This document shows positions 1 through 7,417 of a DNA stretch of 49,424 bases, piece by piece. The notes beneath the pieces are model-generated. The model searched no databases. It had not been told where the DNA came from and saw only the letters and a program-made list of their open reading frames with translations. The position numbers were made by a program, and so were the translations under genes. Position 1 is the stretch's first letter. Each line of letters begins with the position of its first letter. Origin of the DNA: Candidatus Zixiibacteriota bacterium (lineage in GTDB: Bacteria; Zixibacteria; MSB-5A5; UBA10806; 4484-95); the NCBI GenBank assembly GCA_021159005.1, contig JAGGSN010000216.1, positions 1 to 49,424 on the forward strand. Direction: 5' to 3'.

Positions 1-2
1 AG

Positions 3-161
3 CTTGAGGTAACCATCAACGACAAAGGCTACATCATCCGTAATGAAACGAAAGGTACTATAGGCAAGGTAGCCCAGGTTAGCGGTGTGGCGATGCCTCC
101 AACTTTACGCCATGCCCCATGTCCGCAGACAGGCGGGCGCCGGCAGGCAGGAAAATGTTAA
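3..161 (+). CDS. C-terminal end of an unrecognised gene entering from the left edge
   Basis: Frame 3 is open from the window edge to a TAA at 159-161. The first 30 or so residues (LEVTINDKGYIIRNETKG and following) read like ordinary protein. The last 20, rich in Pro, Arg, Gly and Cys, are translated from the GC-rich repeat that starts near 113, so the original end of the gene may have been overwritten by the repeat. I do not recognise the family and too little is visible to suggest a function. Confidence 0.35.
   Translation, partial: LEVTINDKGYIIRNETKGTIGKVAQVSGVAMPPTLRHAPCPQTGGRRQAGKC
113..158 (+). repeat. Dispersed GC-rich repeat, copy 1
   Basis: The stretch CCATGTCCGCAGACAGGC followed by GCCGGCAGGCAGG and GGAAAATGTT resembles the copy at 14889-14936 (CCATGCCCGCC, GCCGGCAGG, GGAATTTT). 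It is therefore probably a third, more diverged member of the family also seen inverted at 41768-41815. The core can fold on itself (CCGGC/GCCGG-type). Confidence 0.45.
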
Positions 162-307
162 ACAGACGGTCTAAATTTGTTGTAATAAGCTGAAAAAGTG
201 AGGCACTACACTTTTTTGCGCTTTGTAACCTGCTTATAGTAAATTGCTTAACAAATCGAACTGTAGAAGATGAGTTAGGCGAACTCGTCTGCTGCAAATT
301 AATAAGG

Positions 308-353
308 GGCACACGAGGACGTGTGCCGCCCACATGAAAAAAATATTTTTTTC
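308..353. other. Hairpin plus AT palindrome upstream of the PhaR-like gene
   Basis: GGCACACG (308-315) and CGTGTGCC (320-327) form a perfect 8-bp stem with a 4-base loop. Just after it lies a perfect 18-bp AT palindrome (336-353, seven A then TA then seven T between G and C). Together they could terminate transcription from the left gene, but the GC stem is not directly followed by a T run, so an intergenic repeat is equally possible. Confidence 0.45.
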
Positions 354-361
354 TGGAACAT

Positions 362-383
362 TTATAGTGCAGTGCACTATAAT
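362..383. promoter_or_regulatory. Perfect 21-base palindrome overlapping a -10 box; probable operator
   Basis: Arms TTATAGTGCA (362-371) and TGCACTATAA (373-382) are exact inverted repeats around a single G. A consensus -10 hexamer TATAAT (378-383) overlaps the right arm; no good -35 is visible. The centre reads TGC-AGT-GCA, matching the inner part of the CTGC-N3/4-GCAG motif described for PhaR repressors. It ends 24 bases before a gene with a PhaR-type DNA-binding domain, so autoregulation is a reasonable inference. Confidence 0.55.
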
Positions 384-406
384 TATGACGATAGAATGAT
401 AGTAAC

Positions 407-967
407 ATGAAAATAATAAAACGCTACAAAAACCGGCGCCTTTATGATACGGAGCTTAAGAAAAGCATCAAGCTTGATGACATAAAGCGCTATATTGATA
501 AGGGCATACCAATCAAGGTAATCGACCATTCAAATGGAAAGGACATCACTGTTCAGACCTTAGTAACGGTGCTGTCAAATTCAACTGATGATATAATTTC
601 ATTGAAAAAAAACGAAAGTGTTATTGAACAGCTAATAATCAAGAAAGGAGCAGGCGTTATGGATATTATGAAAAAACTAATGCTGGCGGCTATCGGGGCA
701 GTACATATTTCCAAAGAGAAAATGGAGGAGATGTTTGATGAACTGGTTAAAAAAGGCGAAATGACATCAAGCGAAAAGGCTGAAGCTATGAAAAAAATGG
801 CTGAAAAGATTGAAACCTCAAGTGTGAAAGTCAAAGATGTGGTTGAGAAAAAGGTCAATACAGCGGTTGATAAAATTAATGTAAGCGGACGTATTGACGA
901 GTTGAACAAGCAAGTGGAAAAGTTATCGGCTAAGCTTGAGGAGATGTCAAAAAAGATTAATAGTTAA
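407..967 (+). CDS. PhaR N-terminal domain fused to a COG3937-type phasin helix region
   Basis: Predicted cytoplasmic protein of 186 residues. Residues 1-60 (IKRYKNRRLYDTE, then VIDHSNGKDIT) match the PHB_acc_N DNA-binding domain of polyhydroxyalkanoate (PHA) synthesis regulators. Residues 80-186 are lysine/glutamate-rich amphipathic helices with AAIGAVHISKEKMEE and ELVKKGEMTSSE, the pattern of the small phasin-like COG3937 family, ending in a coiled coil. In well-studied bacteria these are usually separate proteins. It may sense PHA granules or another surface through the helices and repress genes through the N-terminus; no PHA synthase is visible here. A palindrome lies just upstream, and the ribosome site is weak. 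A UbiB-type gene follows after 74 bases. Confidence 0.8.
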   Translation: MKIIKRYKNRRLYDTELKKSIKLDDIKRYIDKGIPIKVIDHSNGKDITVQTLVTVLSNSTDDIISLKKNESVIEQLIIKKGAGVMDIMKKLMLAAIGAVHISKEKMEEMFDELVKKGEMTSSEKAEAMKKMAEKIETSSVKVKDVVEKKVNTAVDKINVSGRIDELNKQVEKLSAKLEEMSKKINS

Positions 968-1041
968 TAATGTTATCAATTATTCTGCAAATTCTCGATA
1001 ATAGTTATATTAATTTTTTCGTTTAGACGTTAATATTAAAT

Positions 1042-2709
1042 ATGATTTTACCCAGACCAGATAGAAGCTTTAAAAACCTGCGAAGATATAATCAGATTGC
1101 CAGGGTACTGGTTAAACACGGCTTTGGCGATATTGTGTACCGGATGAATCTATCTTCACCGCTTAAGCTCGGCAAAAAATCACCCAAAGTCAGTTTTAAA
1201 AGCACTCCAGAAAGACTACGGCTTGCCCTTGATGAATTAGGACCTACCTTTGTCAAGCTTGGGCAGATTATGTCCACCCGTCCGTTTCTTTTGCCTATTG
1301 AATACATCGAAGAGCTTTCCAAGCTTCAAGACCAGGTGGAACCGATGCCGTCGGCGAAAGCTAAGGAAATTTTAACTGCCGAGCTTAAGTGTCCGTTGTC
1401 TGAATACTTTTCAGAATTTGAGGAGGATGCTTTTGCTTCCGCATCATTAGCACAGGCTCATAACGCTGTTCTCAAAGATGGCACTCAAGTAGTTGTTAAA
1501 ATCCAGCGAGAGGGTATTAAGGGTATCATCGATCCTGATATGAAAATCCTCTATGATATTGCCGAGCTATTAGTAAAAAATGTTCCGGAAAGCAATCAAT
1601 TTGACCCTAAAGGTATTGTCGGGGAATTGTCGCGATCGACTCAGAAAGAAATTAACTTTCTTAACGAAAGCAGAAACTTAGAGATATTCGCGGAAAACTT
1701 TAAAGATGAACCCGGTATAAAAATCCCGAAAGTGTTCTCTGAATATTCCACTTCTAAGATAATAGTTTTAGAAAAAATAGACGGCATCAAAATATCTAAA
1801 ATCGATGAACTAAAAAAAGCCGGTTATGATCCTGAAATAATAGTTAAAAATGGAGCGCGCTTAGTCCTGAAAATGATTTTCGAGGATGGCTTTTTCCATG
1901 CCGACCCGCATCCGGGGAATCTATTTGTTTGCGAAAACAATATTATCGCGCCGGTTGATTTCGGCATGATGGGCGTCCTATCCGGTTCACAGATGAATTA
2001 TCTCGCCGATTTAATTATCGCTTTTATGTCTAAGGATGCCGGAACCGTAATAAGAGTTATGCAGAATGCGGAGATTATCGAAGATGATGTCAATTTCCGG
2101 ATGATGGAGCAGGATTTAAGCGAAATGATGTTAAAATACTATCATATGTCGTTAGCTCGTATTGATATGAAACTGGCAATGAATGACTTTTTCATCATTG
2201 TCCAGAGATATAATATCAGATTCCAGGCAGAGTTCATGCTTCTGGGAAAAGCCTTAATGATATATGAGGAACTGGCACGCGTGCTTTATCAGGAATTCAA
2301 TTTCTTCGCTGAGATGATTCCGTATGTTAAAAAACTTACCGCTCGAAAGTACAACCCCGGTAATTTCATAAAAGATTTAATTCGCAGCGCTGATGAATTA
2401 AAATGGCTGCTGATTGAATTACCGCGAAAGATACGCCATATTACAAACAAGCTTAGCGAAGGCGAATTGCAGGTTCGGATGCAGCATAAGGGGCTGGAGA
2501 ATTTAATAAGAGAAATAGATAAATCATCGAATCGCTTGTCGGTATCAATGCTGATTGCAGCTTTGATTGTCGGTTCATCACTAATAATGACTGTCGATAA
2601 AGGCATCATGATATTCGATTTCCCTGTTATGGGTTTAATTGGATTTTTATTCGCCGGCATTCTGGGCATTTTCCTCGTTATATCAATACTAAGGGCAGGA
2701 AAATTATAG
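1042..2709 (+). CDS. ABC1/UbiB-family atypical protein kinase, membrane-anchored
   Basis: The 555-residue protein has the hallmarks of the ABC1/UbiB/ADCK family: KLGQ at 72-75, the alanine-rich loop ASASLAQAH, the invariant-lysine region VVVKIQREG, the catalytic-loop motif FHADPHPGN around H286-D288, and VDFG with the metal-binding Asp at 306. Two hydrophobic helices close the C-terminus, as in bacterial UbiB. Family members are ATPases/kinases that support ubiquinone or other isoprenoid-lipid metabolism at the inner membrane; no other quinone genes are near, so the substrate is open. It lies 74 bases after the PhaR-like gene and may share its transcript. No clear ribosome site precedes the ATG. 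Confidence 0.9.
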   Translation: MILPRPDRSFKNLRRYNQIARVLVKHGFGDIVYRMNLSSPLKLGKKSPKVSFKSTPERLRLALDELGPTFVKLGQIMSTRPFLLPIEYIEELSKLQDQVEPMPSAKAKEILTAELKCPLSEYFSEFEEDAFASASLAQAHNAVLKDGTQVVVKIQREGIKGIIDPDMKILYDIAELLVKNVPESNQFDPKGIVGELSRSTQKEINFLNESRNLEIFAENFKDEPGIKIPKVFSEYSTSKIIVLEKIDGIKISKIDELKKAGYDPEIIVKNGARLVLKMIFEDGFFHADPHPGNLFVCENNIIAPVDFGMMGVLSGSQMNYLADLIIAFMSKDAGTVIRVMQNAEIIEDDVNFRMMEQDLSEMMLKYYHMSLARIDMKLAMNDFFIIVQRYNIRFQAEFMLLGKALMIYEELARVLYQEFNFFAEMIPYVKKLTARKYNPGNFIKDLIRSADELKWLLIELPRKIRHITNKLSEGELQVRMQHKGLENLIREIDKSSNRLSVSMLIAALIVGSSLIMTVDKGIMIFDFPVMGLIGFLFAGILGIFLVISILRAGKL

Positions 2710-2780
2710 CGGTATAGTCCGCCTTAGATGGATGGCTTCTGCCATTTTAATAATAATACATCGCTAAACAGCAATTCATC

Positions 2781-2809
2781 TTTACATTAACATCATATTT
2801 ACGTATACT
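2781..2809 (+). promoter_or_regulatory. Sigma-70-type promoter for the signalling-export operon
   Basis: TTTACA (2781-2786), a 17-base spacer and TATACT (2804-2809) form a good vegetative-type promoter. Transcription would begin near 2816, about 20 bases before the first gene at 2838, whose ribosome site TGAGG lies at 2824-2828. Confidence 0.55.
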
Positions 2810-2837
2810 ATTAAGATAATATAGATGAGGCTCGTTA

Positions 2838-5816
2838 ATGGCATTGAAAAAACCTTCTGAAATATTCATGAGTTTTGACGCCGATGAGAAATTGCTGGAG
2901 GATATCCGGCGTTCCATCGGAGATACTATTGCCGACCTAAACTTTTCCACTAAGGAAAAAAACAGCATCATGCTGGCTATTGAGGAGGCGTGCACAAATG
3001 TCATCCGTCACGCCTACCTTTACGGGCCGGGCACGATTCGCATCAGAGTAAGAATTTTCCCGAATAAAGTTGTATTCTCGATATTCGATAAAGGCAGAAA
3101 ATTTGATTTCGGACGCGCCGATTCCCCCGATCTTAATCGTTATGTGAAAACAGGCCGTAAAGGCGGCTTGGGGTTATACCTAATCCGCAAAATGATGGAT
3201 TCTGTCGATTATTACAGCCGTGATGGCGAAAACGAATTGCGGATGGTTAAAAACATTAAGCCTAAAAAACAGAGAAAATTGACTCCCAAAGGAGCTTCTA
3301 TACGTTTAAAATTCACAATGTGGGCATCGTTATTGGTGGTAGTTCTCGCCGGCGCAATAGGCTATTATTATGATCACAGAAACATCAATACGATTAAAGA
3401 CAGTTTTTTCTATGATGCTGTAAATTTTGCTCATATTACAGCTTTAAATGCCTCGGATAAAATAGTAGTCGGCAATGAGTTGGAATTGTCGGGTCTGGCT
3501 CGGTCCGGGCTTGATGGCAACCCTAATCTTAAATATATCGTTATAGTAGATAATAATAACCTGATTTGGGCGGATGTTTTAAACCCTCAAAATCTGTTAT
3601 CTCCCTACATATACCCAGCCGAATTAGACACAACTATTATCGATCAATTACAGGATATTAACAGTGATGAATTTGGTTCTATTTATCATATGATTACGGA
3701 GATAAAATTAAATGAACAGAAGTTGGGTGAGATACATCTTGGATTTTCTAAAACCGGATTGGCTGAACAACTTAAAGATTCGCGAAGAATAATACTATTC
3801 TTTGTCTTGTTAGGGACAATCATCGGCTTGGTTTCGGTATATATTCTCTCAAATTATTTCGTAAAACCAATTCAAAAGTTAACAGAGGGCGTTCTGAAAA
3901 TCGGGCAGGGCAATCTTGAGGAGTCTTTACCGGTTGAGGGCACGGATGAGTTTTCTGAGATTGCCCGCGCTTTTAATGAGATAACCACCAAGTTTAAAAA
4001 TGCCCAAGACAGCGTAGTCGAAAAAGAACTTTTGCAAAAAGAAATGCAGGTTGCCCAGGAAATTCAGCATGCCTTGTTACCCAACAGGTTTCCTGAAATA
4101 GAGGGTTATGAGCTGGCGGCGGTTTACCGCGCTGCCAAGGATGTCGGCGGCGATTATTTTGATTTCGTTTGGATTGATGAAGAGACTCTCGGTATAGCCG
4201 TTGCGGATGTTTCCGGCAAGGGCGTGCCCGGCTCTTTGGTTATGACAATGATTCGAACTGCTATCAGGCTGGAAGCCAGAGACAATAAATCGCCTGCGGA
4301 GATATTGGCAAAAGTAAATAATTTTGTGGCTGAGGATGTTAAAAAGGGAATGTTTATCACCATATTTTTTATAGTCCTCGATTCAAAAGAACGCCAGATT
4401 TCATTCGCCTCGGCGGGTCATAATCCGATGATTCTATATCGCAAAGACACCGAAAAATGCTACTTTCTTAACCCCAAAGGGATACCATTGGGCATGACAT
4501 TGCCTGATGACATCTCTTTCGGCGGCGCCTTGAAAACTGATAAGCTAAAGCTTAAAAAGGATGACATGCTGGTTATCTACACTGATGGCATCACCGAAGC
4601 GATGAACAACAGGTCGGAGCAATATGGCAACGACCGGCTGATTAATTTTATTAAAGAGAATTCATACTTTTCGCCCGAGGAATTTGTCCAAAAATTAGAT
4701 AAAGACCTTGTCCAATTCACCGGCAATGCACCCCAGAATGATGATATTACCTTAGTGGTAGTCAAAGAAAAGATAATGGCTGATGAGCTTGTGCTCGAAA
4801 AACGAAAACGCCTGCTTGATATGGTTGAGAATGAGGGGATATCGATAGAGGATGCCTGCGAGGAAATGGGAGTATCGCCATCAACGTTTTACAAGTATCG
4901 CAGAAGATATAGAGAACTTGGCGAAGCAGGCTTGCTGAATAAAAATTTAAGAGCGGATGCCGGCATAAAACAGCTTCCCTATACTGCTCGGAAAATAATA
5001 CTAGATATAGTTCGCGAATCTCCCTTGTTGGGTCCCGCCAGAATTCAGAAAAAAATGGCGGAGCTGGGGGAGAATTATACTGTTAAAAATATCTATGATG
5101 AATTAATCAATATGCGGCTGAATACAAAGAAACTTCGACTTGCCTATGTGGATAGAGTCGGTCAACTTAAATCAGAGCAGAAAGAACTTTTAGAAAAAGA
5201 AATTTTACGCGAAAAACAGAAGGATTTGGATAGAGATCAATATGCCGACGACTTGAAAATTAATATCGAGAAGAGGCAGGTTAAACAAATCACTAAAGAA
5301 ACAGGCAAAGTGTTTTCGCATTTGAAGCAATTGGGTCCCTCTGCTAAAAGCGGCAATCTCTATAAAGAAATTGCTAAAGAGCTTGAGAAATTGAATGGCG
5401 GCAAAGAAATTGCCGGGATGTTTACCTCAATGATAACCAAAATGGATGGAGATATACACAGTCTGGATAAAAGCGCTGATGGGTTAACGTCATTGAAAGC
5501 AGAATCTGCAGTTGAGGAATCAATAAAAAACGCTGATATTTCGGATAAAACGCCGATTAAGCTTGTAGAAGTTGCCCCGGTAAGCGATGTTAAAATCGAT
5601 ATCGACAGTAAAGCCATTAAGCCTGATGACAGCGATGATATTGAACCTGAACCGGAAGATTCCCAGATGGCAGAATCTAAACTCGTTGAAACATCGTCGG
5701 TAAATGACGATAAAACAGATGAGCATAAGAAAGACACCAAGAAAAAAACCAAGGATGATATTCTAAGCGATATGGCTGAATACGAAAAGAAACTGATGAA
5801 GAAATTTAATAAATAA
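2838..5816 (+). CDS. Single-chain GHKL kinase / HAMP / SpoIIE phosphatase / helix-turn-helix switch protein
   Basis: At 992 residues this joins activities usually split between proteins. Residues 10-130 form an RsbW/SpoIIAB-like GHKL ATPase (N-box EEACTNVIRHAY with N54, DKG near 84, GGLGLYL from 109). Helices at about 160-178 and 318-340 flank a probable extracytoplasmic sensor; HAMP follows to about 395. Residues 405-645 are a SpoIIE/PP2C phosphatase (GGDYFDF at 437, VADVSGKGVPGSL, NDDITLVVV). Residues 650-705 are a transposase-type helix-turn-helix (SIEDACEEMGVSPSTFYKYR) and 715-772 a winged-helix-like segment; an acidic/lysine-rich tail ends the protein. It likely phosphorylates and dephosphorylates a STAS partner, plausibly the product two genes downstream. 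Its stop overlaps the ParA start (TAATG). Confidence 0.9.
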   Translation: MALKKPSEIFMSFDADEKLLEDIRRSIGDTIADLNFSTKEKNSIMLAIEEACTNVIRHAYLYGPGTIRIRVRIFPNKVVFSIFDKGRKFDFGRADSPDLNRYVKTGRKGGLGLYLIRKMMDSVDYYSRDGENELRMVKNIKPKKQRKLTPKGASIRLKFTMWASLLVVVLAGAIGYYYDHRNINTIKDSFFYDAVNFAHITALNASDKIVVGNELELSGLARSGLDGNPNLKYIVIVDNNNLIWADVLNPQNLLSPYIYPAELDTTIIDQLQDINSDEFGSIYHMITEIKLNEQKLGEIHLGFSKTGLAEQLKDSRRIILFFVLLGTIIGLVSVYILSNYFVKPIQKLTEGVLKIGQGNLEESLPVEGTDEFSEIARAFNEITTKFKNAQDSVVEKELLQKEMQVAQEIQHALLPNRFPEIEGYELAAVYRAAKDVGGDYFDFVWIDEETLGIAVADVSGKGVPGSLVMTMIRTAIRLEARDNKSPAEILAKVNNFVAEDVKKGMFITIFFIVLDSKERQISFASAGHNPMILYRKDTEKCYFLNPKGIPLGMTLPDDISFGGALKTDKLKLKKDDMLVIYTDGITEAMNNRSEQYGNDRLINFIKENSYFSPEEFVQKLDKDLVQFTGNAPQNDDITLVVVKEKIMADELVLEKRKRLLDMVENEGISIEDACEEMGVSPSTFYKYRRRYRELGEAGLLNKNLRADAGIKQLPYTARKIILDIVRESPLLGPARIQKKMAELGENYTVKNIYDELINMRLNTKKLRLAYVDRVGQLKSEQKELLEKEILREKQKDLDRDQYADDLKINIEKRQVKQITKETGKVFSHLKQLGPSAKSGNLYKEIAKELEKLNGGKEIAGMFTSMITKMDGDIHSLDKSADGLTSLKAESAVEESIKNADISDKTPIKLVEVAPVSDVKIDIDSKAIKPDDSDDIEPEPEDSQMAESKLVETSSVNDDKTDEHKKDTKKKTKDDILSDMAEYEKKLMKKFNK

Positions 5817-6574
5817 TGCATAAAATAGCGATAATAGCCTCCAAGGGCGGAACCGGAAAAACGACTACGGCGATTAATTTTGCCCATGCTGTTGCCCTGA
5901 TGGGGCAAAAGGTATTGCTCGTTGACAGCGATTCGCAGGGGTCAGCCTCGCTGGCATTCGACCTTAATGGCGTTCAGGGGTTATCCGATCTGTTATTAAG
6001 CGGTCAGGTTGATATATATGATGTTCGGCCGAATCTTTATCTTGTGGGTTCGGGTAGAAGCGATATATTTCTGGTAGAGCGTTACTTAGCGCAGCAACTC
6101 GAGACTGATTACCCGCTGGCAAAGGCTCTTGAGCGATTTACTGGAGTAGATATTGTAATTTTAGATTGCTCTCCGTCAATAAATATAATAAATTCAAATG
6201 TATTGTGTTATGTTGATACGGTTTTAATCCCGGTATCTATGGATTATTTTGCTTTGGAAGGTGCCGGATTAACATTGAAACTGATTCGCGAAATGAGTAA
6301 AAATCTAGATAAAGAGATTCAGTTGCTTGGAATATTACCGACTTTTTTTGATGTAAGGACTAAAATCTCAAAAACGATATTAAATAATCTGAGAGAGAGG
6401 TATAAAAATAAAGTCTTTGATTCGACTATTCGCGTTAATACTCAAATTAAAGAGTCGCAAATGAACAATAAAACCATTTTTGAATATGCGCCATATTCAC
6501 ATGGAGCTTATGATTACTACCGCTTTGTAAAAGAAGCTCTAAAAAGATTAAGCAAGGTAGGAGTATATGAGTGA
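5816..6574 (+). CDS. ParA/MinD-family ATPase
   Basis: The 252-residue protein begins IAIIASKGGTGKTTTAINF, the deviant Walker A of ParA/MinD/Soj, with the Walker A' region LLVDSDSQGSASLAF and Walker B IVILDCSPS. Such ATPases form ATP-dependent dimers on DNA or membrane and position cargo. There is no ParB gene or visible parS cluster beside it, so chromosome segregation is unlikely. Its start overlaps the kinase-phosphatase stop by one base and its end overlaps the STAS gene by eight, implying translational coupling. I infer that it positions the signalling complex or the polysaccharide export machine, as ParA-like proteins do for chemotaxis arrays and cellulose synthases. Confidence 0.88.
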   Translation: MHKIAIIASKGGTGKTTTAINFAHAVALMGQKVLLVDSDSQGSASLAFDLNGVQGLSDLLLSGQVDIYDVRPNLYLVGSGRSDIFLVERYLAQQLETDYPLAKALERFTGVDIVILDCSPSINIINSNVLCYVDTVLIPVSMDYFALEGAGLTLKLIREMSKNLDKEIQLLGILPTFFDVRTKISKTILNNLRERYKNKVFDSTIRVNTQIKESQMNNKTIFEYAPYSHGAYDYYRFVKEALKRLSKVGVYE

Positions 6575-7388
6575 TATTAAAATTTCGGTAGAAACTACCC
6601 AGTATCCCGAAATCAAGGCAGAAATTACCGTTATTCGAGTGGATGGCGTTATTGATACTATGACCGCATCCGAACTGGAGAAGGTTACCATTTCATTGCT
6701 GGAGCAAAAAAGATACAATATAATTATCGACCTTGGCGGCGTGGATTATATCTCCTCGGCAGGCTGGGGTATCTTTATCTCAAACATCAGGGAAATCCGA
6801 CTTAATAATGGAGATATTAAACTTGCCCGTATGATTCCCAATGTGTATGAAATTTTTGAACTGCTTGAATTTGACAGCATATTGAAAGCCTTCGATAACA
6901 TTGCCAAAGCAAAGAGCGATTTTTTAGGCGGTACACCGACTGGCAGACAAAAAAATAAAAGTAAATCATCCGAAATGACCATAGTGCCTGAAGAAAAAAT
7001 CGACGACAATACTGAAAACAGACCTGCCAAAGACCCACAAATGTTGATGGGCGAAGTTGCCACTAAGGAAAAAATAAAAATTAAAGCTAGGACCAAGAAA
7101 AAATCTAATAATGTTTCGGAAAATAAAAACGAACAATTAAACTCAACCGACGCGGCACATCCCGTAAAAACTGAAAAATCTCACGATAAAACAAAAAACC
7201 TGAAGCAGGTGATTATGGATGTTGTGAGTAAGGACCCGTTTCTTAGCGTGGGCGAAATAAAGAAGACTATTGCTATAGATTTTCCCGGACTTGGATTTTT
7301 TCAAACCTGGTGGACATTAAGAAAACTGGAACTTGGTTCCAAGAAGAAAAGATTTAATTTTGCCAGAACCCGAAGATTTGCAAAATAG
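6567..7388 (+). CDS. STAS-domain (anti-anti-sigma-like) protein with C-terminal winged-helix-like module
   Basis: Residues 10-112 form a STAS domain of the SpoIIAA/RsbV type; IIIDLGGVDYISSAGWG carries the expected phospho-acceptor serine in the S63-S64-A-G motif. Residues 120-210 are a lysine-rich disordered linker. Residues 213-273 (VIMDVVSKDPFL, then TLRKLELGSKKKRFNFAR) resemble residues 719-772 of the kinase-phosphatase two genes upstream. The obvious role is the partner whose serine is phosphorylated by the GHKL domain and dephosphorylated by the SpoIIE domain. Whether its target is a sigma-factor system, ParA or the export apparatus is not shown; no sigma factor lies in the window. Confidence 0.85.
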   Translation: MSDIKISVETTQYPEIKAEITVIRVDGVIDTMTASELEKVTISLLEQKRYNIIIDLGGVDYISSAGWGIFISNIREIRLNNGDIKLARMIPNVYEIFELLEFDSILKAFDNIAKAKSDFLGGTPTGRQKNKSKSSEMTIVPEEKIDDNTENRPAKDPQMLMGEVATKEKIKIKARTKKKSNNVSENKNEQLNSTDAAHPVKTEKSHDKTKNLKQVIMDVVSKDPFLSVGEIKKTIAIDFPGLGFFQTWWTLRKLELGSKKKRFNFARTRRFAK

Positions 7389-7417
7389 ACAGTATTTTAT
7401 TAATTTGAAGTAAGTTT

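Noticed and set aside
215-240. Sigma-54-like GGCAC ... TTGCGC upstream of the PhaR-like gene
   Set aside because: The GG and GC are 14 bases apart instead of 10.
79-408. Minus-strand open frame across the left spacer
   Set aside because: It runs through the repeat, hairpin and palindrome and has no protein-like pattern.
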